Shown here one piece after another: positions 10,801 through 19,800 of a stretch of 64,000 bases of DNA. How positions within the stretch are numbered: the first letter of the stretch is position 1; every line of letters starts with the position of its first letter. Below the pieces are notes generated by a model. It did no database searches, was not told the origin of the DNA, and worked only from the letters and a program-made list of their open reading frames with translations. The DNA comes from Phoenix dactylifera (taxonomy: Eukaryota; Streptophyta; Magnoliopsida; Arecales; Arecaceae), in assembly GCF_009389715.1 (NCBI RefSeq), contig NC_052406.1, positions 1,612,001 to 1,676,000 on the forward strand. Reading direction: 5' to 3'. Made by a program: the position numbers and the translations under genes.

Positions 10801-13800
10801 AACAAGCCTAATGGCCAGGCTGGGTGGATGTGCAGGCGTGTCACTGATGTTGAATTAACTAGAAATAGGATAATCACAAGAAGATAATGAGAATAGCATA
10901 GGTCTAGATGCAAGGTTCGCTGTACCGGTCGGTACCGTACCCGTACCGATGGGTACCGGTATCGGTACACCAATGTCGGTACGGTCGGTACCGAGCGTAC
11001 GGTACCGTACCGACACTCGGTACGCCTATACTAGTGCGGCACCGGTACGGGGTTCGGTACCGGTACGGCGAACCTTGTCTAGATGTTTTGATCTTCAAGG
11101 ACATTCGCTACTATCACACCACCTGTTGTGGAAGAAGATTGATAGGGCATGATAGCTTGCGGCTAGGGCTATGATAGAGGTGATCTATCGCTACTGCTAC
11201 TCCTAACAATAAAGTAGAATCCTACCGGTAATCTACGAACAAAATAAAGTAAACGTAAAAGTAAAGCGAAGATAATTAAAAATAAACTAGATTCATTGAT
11301 ATGTTAAAGGGTCTTTTATGATAGTACAATTCATTTATTTATCCTAGAAGACAATTCATGCGTAACTACTTACACTCAGTAACAACCCATGTTTGACCTC
11401 CATCTTTGGTGGTTCTACTAACATTAGCTGTCGGCCTGCTACTCATGTTCGTTTGAACGGCCGGACCCTGTACCACCCGTTAGACCAATAATCGTGCTCG
11501 ATCAGCCTCTACTTGTTATTAGCCTCTATTTGGCTTGTCCTATTAAATTCTGTGGGACATAGGTGATCCCATTCCTTCATGAAACGGGACGCCTCACCAT
11601 CCCACCCCATCCTGGTAGCAATGTTGATCATATGTCCCAATAGATATCCTCCGTATTTCTTGCATTCTTCTTTTCTTTCTTTCTTTTTCTTTTTTCTTTC
11701 CTTCTACCTTCCTTCCATTCTTTTCTTTTTATTTATTTTTCTTATTTCTTTTTATTTTTTTCTTTTTTTTTCTTTTCCTTTTCTTTCTTCCTTCTTTCCT
11801 TCCTTTCTTTATTTTTCTTCTCCCTTCCTTTTCTTCTTTACTTTTTCTACTTCTTATTTCCTTTCACTTTTTCTTTTTCTTAATCTCTCCTTCCTTTCTT
11901 TCTTTCATATTTCTTTTTCTTTCCCCGCATAGATGAGTTTCAATCTCGGTCCTGTTTTGTCATAGGAGCGGGATGGGATGGTCGGAACGCCCCTGTCCTT
12001 CCGGGACTTAAAATCTTGATCTTTAACTATCATTTTATTGAACTTATGAGCCATACTATAAAACTTTAGGAGAGGGTGACTGAGTATAGGTGGAGCTATG
12101 ATACAAAAGTATTAGGGAACTAATTTGATTTTATATCAAGAAGGTCAACAATGGAAGTTCTTTTTCTCGTTCAAAGGTTAATGGTGAAGCATAGAAAAAA
12201 GAGACAAGATTATCATGTAGCTTTTATTAATTTAGAGAGCATATGATAGAGTTTTTAGAAAAGTTTTATGATAGGTATTAGAAAAGAAAGGGGATTACGT
12301 TAGCTATACTAATACAATTAAGGACATGTGCAATGGAGCGGAACTAGTATGAGAGCTACTGATGGTACTATTAGTAAATTTTCAACTAAGGATCCGCTCT
12401 AGATCCTTACTTTTTTGTGCTAGTTGTGGATGAGTTTGCTAGGCATATATAGTACGATATTTATTGCTGTATGTTATTTATGGATAATATAGTATTAAAG
12501 GATGAAGGGGCATATTAGAATCTAAGGGTTTCAAGTTGGAATTATAGAGGAATTATGCAAGAGTATTGTTGGGGAGAAGAGGGGGCTCCGGACTTAGTTC
12601 CACATCGGTTGAGTAGGGGAAAGGATTGTGCCTTATAAGGAGGGGCACACCCCATTCCCTAGAGAGGCGTTTTTTAAAGGACAAAGCTGTGAGAAAAATA
12701 TTGCCTTCAAAGGCGGCGCACATGCGTCCTCCAAAGCGGACAATACCTTCCGCCGGGACGCAACCACTTTTTCTGCTCTAATAGATGGTGCGGTGAGCGT
12801 GGACCCCCTCATAACCCCGTAAAACCTTCGGGTTAGTATGAATCCTTCCCACTAGGGGGGCTAGTGTTGGAGAGAAGGGGGGCCCCGGACTTAGTCCCAC
12901 ATCGGTTGAGTAGTGGAAAGGATTATGCCTTATGAGGAGGGGCACGCCCCCTTTCCTAGAGAGACGCCTTTTAAAGGGCAAAGCAGTGAGAAAAATATTG
13001 CCTTCAAAGGCGGTGCACATGCGTCCTTCCCCAAAGCGGACAATACCTTCCGCTGGGATGCAACTCCTTTTTCTGCTCTAACAAGTATATTAAAATCTAA
13101 GGATTTTAGGTTAAGTAGGACCAAGATGGAATATATGAAATGTAATTTTGATAAAATTAGAAATAGGAATGAAGTTGGAGTAAAAATTGAGGATCATGAA
13201 GTTTTTAAGAGAGATCATTTTTGATATTTAGGATTGATTATTCATAAGAAAGGGGAGATAGATGAGTATGTTATTCATAGGACTAAAATAGGCTGGATGA
13301 AAGGGAGAAATGCAATTGAGATATTATGTGAACGTATGTTATTTTCCAAATTAAAGAAAAAATTTATAAGACAATGGTTTCCTCTTGCTCTTACTTCGAG
13401 CATCTATAGGGAGACGGGCACGCCAGAAAAGCTTGTTGGCAGGCAAAGGATAAACAAGCCTAATGGCCAGGCTGGGTGGATGTGCAGGCGTGTCACTGAT
13501 GTTGAATTAACTAGAAATAGGATAATCACAAGAAGATAATGAGAATAGCATAGGTCTAGATGCAAGGTTCGCTGTACCGGTCGGTACCGTACCCGTACCG
13601 ATGGGTACCGGTATCGGTACACCAATGTCGGTACGGTCGGTACCGAGCGTACGGTACCGTACCGACACTCGGTACGCCTATACTAGTGCGGCACCGGTAC
13701 GGGGTTCGGTACCGGTACGGCGAACCTTGTCTAGATGTTTTGATCTTCAAGGACATTCGCTACTATCACACCACCTGTTGTGGAAGAAGATTGATAGGGC

Positions 13801-16800
13801 ATGATAGCTTGCGGCTAGGGCTATGATAGAGGTGATCTATCGCTACTGCTACTCCTAACAATAAAGTAGAATCCTACCGGTAATCTACGAACAAAATAAA
13901 GTAAACGTAAAAGTAAAGCGAAGATAATTAAAAATAAACTAGATTCATTGATATGTTAAAGGGTCTTTTATGATAGTACAATTCATTTATTTATCCTAGA
14001 AGACAATTCATGCGTAACTACTTACACTCAGTAACAACCCATGTTTGACCTCCATCTTTGGTGGTTCTACTAACATTAGCTGTCGGCCTGCTACTCATGT
14101 TCGTTTGAACGGCCGGACCCTGTACCACCCGTTAGACCAATAATCGTGCTCGATCAGCCTCTACTTGTTATTATTTGGCTTGTCCTATAATAGCTTGCTT
14201 TTGTTGTCTCCCTCTAATTGGTTTGTAGCACGACCTTTTATATTTTGAGGTGTATTTTGATCAGTTCAGTCAGCTCCCCCTATATCATATTTGTTCACTT
14301 CAGTCCATCCTTTTTTCAGCCATCTGGGCGACCACACCAACTTTAGGTCTTGGCTCAAGATTTGGGGTCTCTATCTGGTCCTACTTTAAAGTTGCTACAC
14401 GTACAGTGATCTCTGGATTTTAGGATGTGTAAAGAATGCCCTCCACATCTTATCAGCCATCGATTAGGAGGGGGATTGGATGTATTAGACACTACGTCCG
14501 CTGCAATAAGTATGGCATTCAGAAGTTCGAAACATTTACACCATTAACAATTCCTGCGCATCTAGGGATATTTCTTGATCATAACTCCTGCCAATATGTG
14601 CTCCCTCTTTTTGACGATTATTTACGTATCCTGATGAGATGATTCATCCCTTTGATTAGATTGCTTCATAAAGTATCACAATTAATTAGAATCCTTTTAG
14701 GACATGATTGGCTAGAGCCAGGTTGTTGGACCAATTGGCCAACGCCTGTATTGGCCATTCGTCAACTAATGCTATTATAGAATTGATGGTGGCTAAGAAG
14801 TTGTTGTAACGCAATCTTACCACCCTGATTGATGAGTTTGTTTCCTCAGATAATATAACCAAGTTGTTGAACGCGATCTCAACCTTACTGCATTCGGCCT
14901 ATCTCTCAATGGACCAGCCCACTAATCTCCAAGACAGGCTGGCCAATATTTCCGACATTCATCATCCGTTGGCCAATCTGACTAAGGAAGTAGCACTTTG
15001 ACATCACGTACGAGTGAATTGGATGTCAAAGCCGCTTCCTTAGAAGAAGAAATCAAGCTGCCTTGGATGGATACATGTCGATCCAAGACAAATTTGTGCC
15101 TGGAAAGACTTGATTGCATCTCTTGAAGAGCAATTGATTGACGCTTGCTGAGAGGTACAACTCTTGGAGGAAGAACAAGCAGAGTTGGAGCATAATAACA
15201 AGGAAAAATTTCTAGCTTTGAATGCAGCTCGATAGCAGCTAGAAGCATGCAAGGTTCAGTTCTCATCCCTCTTCAATAGGGTAGTAGTTTTTGAGTTGAT
15301 GTCCCAAGCCCTTCAGGACGAGTGGGAAAGAAAATGATTGTGAAAGGCCTCTGGAATGGAGTCCATCATCTTTAAAGTAGGGCGTTATTATTTGTATCGG
15401 TCTTTTGGCCGAAACATAGCCATGTGTGGTGGAATGTCTTCTTACCAGCTAATATATATTATTTTATTTAACACCCCTCTTGATCTTCCAGTGGATATTT
15501 TCGTATCATGATCTACTTTATCCATAATCCACATGGTGGTCCTTGATAACTCGGATGATTAGACTCCAAACTGCACGACTCCAAAACAAGTAATAATGCC
15601 CTTCGGCATATGGCTTTGATCCTTACACCGACTAAGCTAGATGCACTAGCATCCATCGAATTGGTTTCCCCTTAGATTTCATGACAAAGGTGACCAATAC
15701 TGTAGGGTTGTGATTTTGCCTCCTGTCTACTAAAGGGTAGTTGACTTCATTGATCAAAGTATATTCTTCTTCGGCTTGTTGTGGTCCCTTGTGTGGGACT
15801 GACTTGTTTTGGTTTAGAAAGTTCAAGCCTTCAAGGACTTCAGGTAACTTTCGGTCTCGTCTCCTCGATAGGCCAAAACTAAGTAGCCAACTTTCTTGGG
15901 AATCCCGTCACACTGTTTCAAAGATTGATAGGTCGATTTATTTTCCACGATAACTTGAGTGTTCCAATTTACCACAATATACATCGTAACATGCTGTGGC
16001 TGGCAACCCTGATCCTTGATAACAAAATCGAGCTTCTCAGCTGGTTCTGTCACCAACTCTAGAGTTGGCTTGTTGCACTCTTCAAGTAGCCTTAACATGG
16101 CAGCTACTTGGGATGAAAGCATCTCTAACAAGCCACACCAACTCTAGGGTTGAAGTTACATGGTCGTCTCGTGCAGAAGATAAATTGGTAGGTTGGTCGT
16201 CATCATCTGGCAAGTGCCCATTAACTTTCTCGACGATATCATGGTAGCTATGCATTGATGTTCCACCGGGCATGCCAAAAAACTTGTTTTTCCTTGCTCT
16301 CACTTTGACTATTTGTAGGGAGACAGGCATGCCACAAAAGCTTTTGGGTGGGCGAAGGATAAACAAGCATGATGACTAGGCTGAGTGGATCCATGGGCAT
16401 GCCACCGGCATTGAATTAGCGGAAAATAGGATAATCACAGGAAGATAATGAGAATAGCGGGGTCCAGGTGCCTTGACTTTTAAAGACTTTCGCTATTGTC
16501 CCACCGTCTATTGTGGAAGATGGACATAGTAGGATAGGGTGTAGCTGGGGCTATGATTGAGGTGAATACCACTATTGCTACTCCTAAAGATAAAATAAAA
16601 TCCTACTAGTAATCTACAAGCAAGATAAAGTAAAGGTCAAAGACAATTAAAGATAAACTGGATTCATTGATGAGTTGAAGGATCCTTTCTCGGAGTACAA
16701 TTCACTTATTTGTACTGGAAGACAATCCATGCGTAACTAGCTACTCTTGGTAACAGTCCATGTCTGCCAATTATGGTAATTGACGCCAGTTATCCTCCCA

Positions 16801-19800
16801 CTATTCATATTCGTCAAAATGGCTAGGCTCTGTACCACTCATTAAACCAGTAATCATGCCCAATCTGCCTCGACTTGTTATTAGCCTCCGTTCGACTTGA
16901 CGCATAATAGTGTGCTTTGGCCGTCTCCCTCTAATCGATCTATATCAAGGTCCTTTGCACTTTAAGGTGTCTTTGGATCGGTTTGGTCATCTCCTTCTAT
17001 ACCGTATTTGTTCACTTCGGTCCAAACATTTTTCAGCCATTTGGGCGATCACACCAGTTTTAGGCCTTGGCTCAAGGCTTGGGGTTCCTATTTGGTCATA
17101 TTTAGAGCCATCACATGTATGGTGATCTCCGAACGTCAGAATATGGTGTAGATAGCAGCCATACAATCAATTATGCTTACAGAATATTGGGCAGTTAGAA
17201 AATACCATATGCACAAAATGAGTATGGTCGAAATTAAAATGTTAACATTTATATATGTTAATATAAAAAAATGGAATAAGAAATAAAGTTATTCGTAGAA
17301 AGGTAAAGGTGGTGTCAATTAAGGATAAATTGAGAGGATGACTTAGATGGTTTGGACATGTAAACCGTAGGCCGAGGGATACATGCAGAAGGAATGAAGA
17401 GGGGTAGGTAGATTGGAAATCACATGGGATGAAGTAATGAGGAATGACTTGATATCTCAATATCTTTTAAAAAGTATGGCCTTCAACCTACTGAAATGGA
17501 GGAAAAGATTTATGTAACCAACCTCAACTAGTTTGGGATTAAGGCTAAGTTGAATTGAGTTGAGTTTGCCTTCCATTCAAATGGTTATACTGAATTGCTA
17601 TATTCTAGATGGATCTAGGCATTGTATTCGGTGGTTAATTGAGTGAAAGTCCGCAAATTAGAGTTTTGGGTAATGTCGTTATCTAGTTTTCAAGTCTTTT
17701 ATTACATAGTTATAGTGGAAAAGGCTTTGATAAACAAAATTAAGGCATTGTAATGCTGTTTGGAACATAATCATTCTATTGGGTGGTTGCAAAGTGTAGA
17801 TTTGACTCATCGAAGACTCAATAACCGGTTGTTAACTTCCTAGAAATTGGTCTCTTTGCAAAGTGGTCAAACACTAGATATTTCCTTTTGTACCGTTATG
17901 AGGAAGTAATGGACTAATTTATTTTGTCTAACATATGATTATAGAAGATTGCTCTTTAGACTTTATTTCTCGCATCTTTTAACTTTTTGATTTGTTGCTG
18001 ATATTGAATGTCATTTGTAGAGAGCCTGAAAGAGTGGCTAGTCTTGTAAAGAAGGTAATCACTTTATTGAAGGCCATATTTATTCTTATTGAAATTCCTT
18101 GTTTTCTATTCATGATATCACCATCTACCCTTTTCACCTTTCTTACCCATACCCTTCAGATTACTGCATACTACCTTTACTTGATACTTAGAAGTGGGTG
18201 TATGTATGACAATTAGGTATGGTTGCAATTTGCATGAAGAATTTCTAAAGGTTACATGACACTTACGCATGTAGAAGGAGACCCAACCACCCCCCCCCCC
18301 CCCCCCCCCCCCCTAAAAAAGGGGAAAATGAAAACATCAGTTATGGTTATGATGTTTTCATTTTCGTATTAAAGCTCTCATTGCATGTCATGGTTCCAGA
18401 TGTCTTTACATGCTTCTCCAAGTAGCTTAAGACCATGGTGTAAGTTGACAAAAACTAGTTTAATGATGTATATGTTTCTAATTCTTCATTTCCTACACGT
18501 GGCTCTTAGTGCTTCTGTATCATTGGTACATTGATGGTATGTGGTTTTTCTTTGTTTATATTCCTTCTTTTATGTGCACATAAATGTCTTATGGTACTTC
18601 CTATCGGGATTATAATATTCTTCTTAGTATTTGCTATTGTTAGGAAACTTTCTTTAAGAACTCAAATAGCATGCTTTTTGTGTGAACTCAAATAGTTGCT
18701 AATTGAAATCAGGATTTTTAATTTTATGGGATGCATGCCTGCTGATTGTTAGATATGTCTGCAAGCTACTATGGAATAGTTATATACCTTAGGAATTGCT
18801 ATGTTTCTTGTTAAATTGGGAAGGTTCTTTCATCTGAAATTGACATAACACGATATCAAGTCCAAAGTATGATAACCCTGTCATTTGCGTTATCCTATAG
18901 TAAATGATCCATGTTCCTGCCTTCTTTTTTAATTGGAAATTTTAATTCCATTATGATTTTTTTCTTTTCATGGAATTTTTTCTACTCTTGAGCAGATGTC
19001 TAGTCGCACCAGGACTAGGTCTTATATCAGTAGAATTCTGCCAAACCCTAGCCTGGACCAACCCAACCTCAGGCCTGAAATTTGGAGCCCAACGCTAGCT
19101 CGATAAAGTTTCTGTAAGCCGAGGCCTGACAACCTAGGTTGAACAAGAAATGTTATCAAATCCATCTCAATGCTTCAACCTAATTTTTAGCCCCTCTTAA
19201 GGGCTTGTGCAAAGCACTATAGTTGAAGTTGCATTGCAACTTCAGTTGCAGCAGTTGACTTACGACTTGTGTTCGGAGGAGAGTTTGGGGAAAAGAGGGG
19301 TATCTATGATAGACATTCCATCGACTAACTTGCAAGTGGATGCTAGGTTGGAGCACTTGTCATTCATGGATATAAGGGTATCCTGGACGATGAGGTCATC
19401 CTCGAAGTCATCGGTGGAGAGAGCCTAGGCACGGACCTGAGCACCTATGATGAGGGAGTGAGCGGTGGTGGAAGCCTTGACAAGGTCGGAGAAGGTGAAG
19501 GAGAGGGGTGGAGGGGGTGGGCGGCGGTGGGAGAGGAGAGTAGTGTGGTGAAGTCTGAGGCAAACGAGGCGACCATGGGCTTCCCGAAGGTGATTGGGGT
19601 AGGTGGCAACATTGAGGATGGCGGCAAGAAGGGGCTTGAGAGCGAGGCAGGGAGGAGAAAGGAATGGAATGAGGAGGAGCAGGAGAGGTCTTCTGCAGTG
19701 AAGTTCGAGGCGAAGGAGGTGGCCATGGCCCTTTTGGAGGTTGCGGGGGCTGGCAACGACATTGAGGGTGGTGGCAAGGGACGGGACTCATGAGTGGGGG

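Larger units (their letters stand above)
8886..14187. repeat. 2.65 kb near-identical direct tandem duplication
   Basis: Copy 1 is 8886-11540 and copy 2 is 11541 to about 14187, offset 2655 then 2652. By eye the copies differ at about six bases (for example near 8924, 9587, 9692, 10230 and 10316) plus a 3-base deletion near 12730 and a 7-base deletion near 14172, both in copy 2. The joint (GGCTTGTCC then TATTAAATTC) shares TAT with both outer edges, consistent with microhomology-mediated duplication. Each copy holds a foldback element, a LINE segment, a TRIM and the start of an LTR with a MITE, so the duplication post-dates all those insertions. An assembly artefact is an alternative. Confidence 0.95.

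Noticed and set aside
10908..11174. Open frames rich in Tyr/Arg/Val through the GGTACC block
   Set aside because: Artefact of GGTACC-type repeats in a MITE; no protein resemblance.
18290..18313. Possible assembly gap filler at the poly-C run
   Set aside because: A real homopolymer is equally likely; flanks read continuously, so it was annotated only as a repeat.
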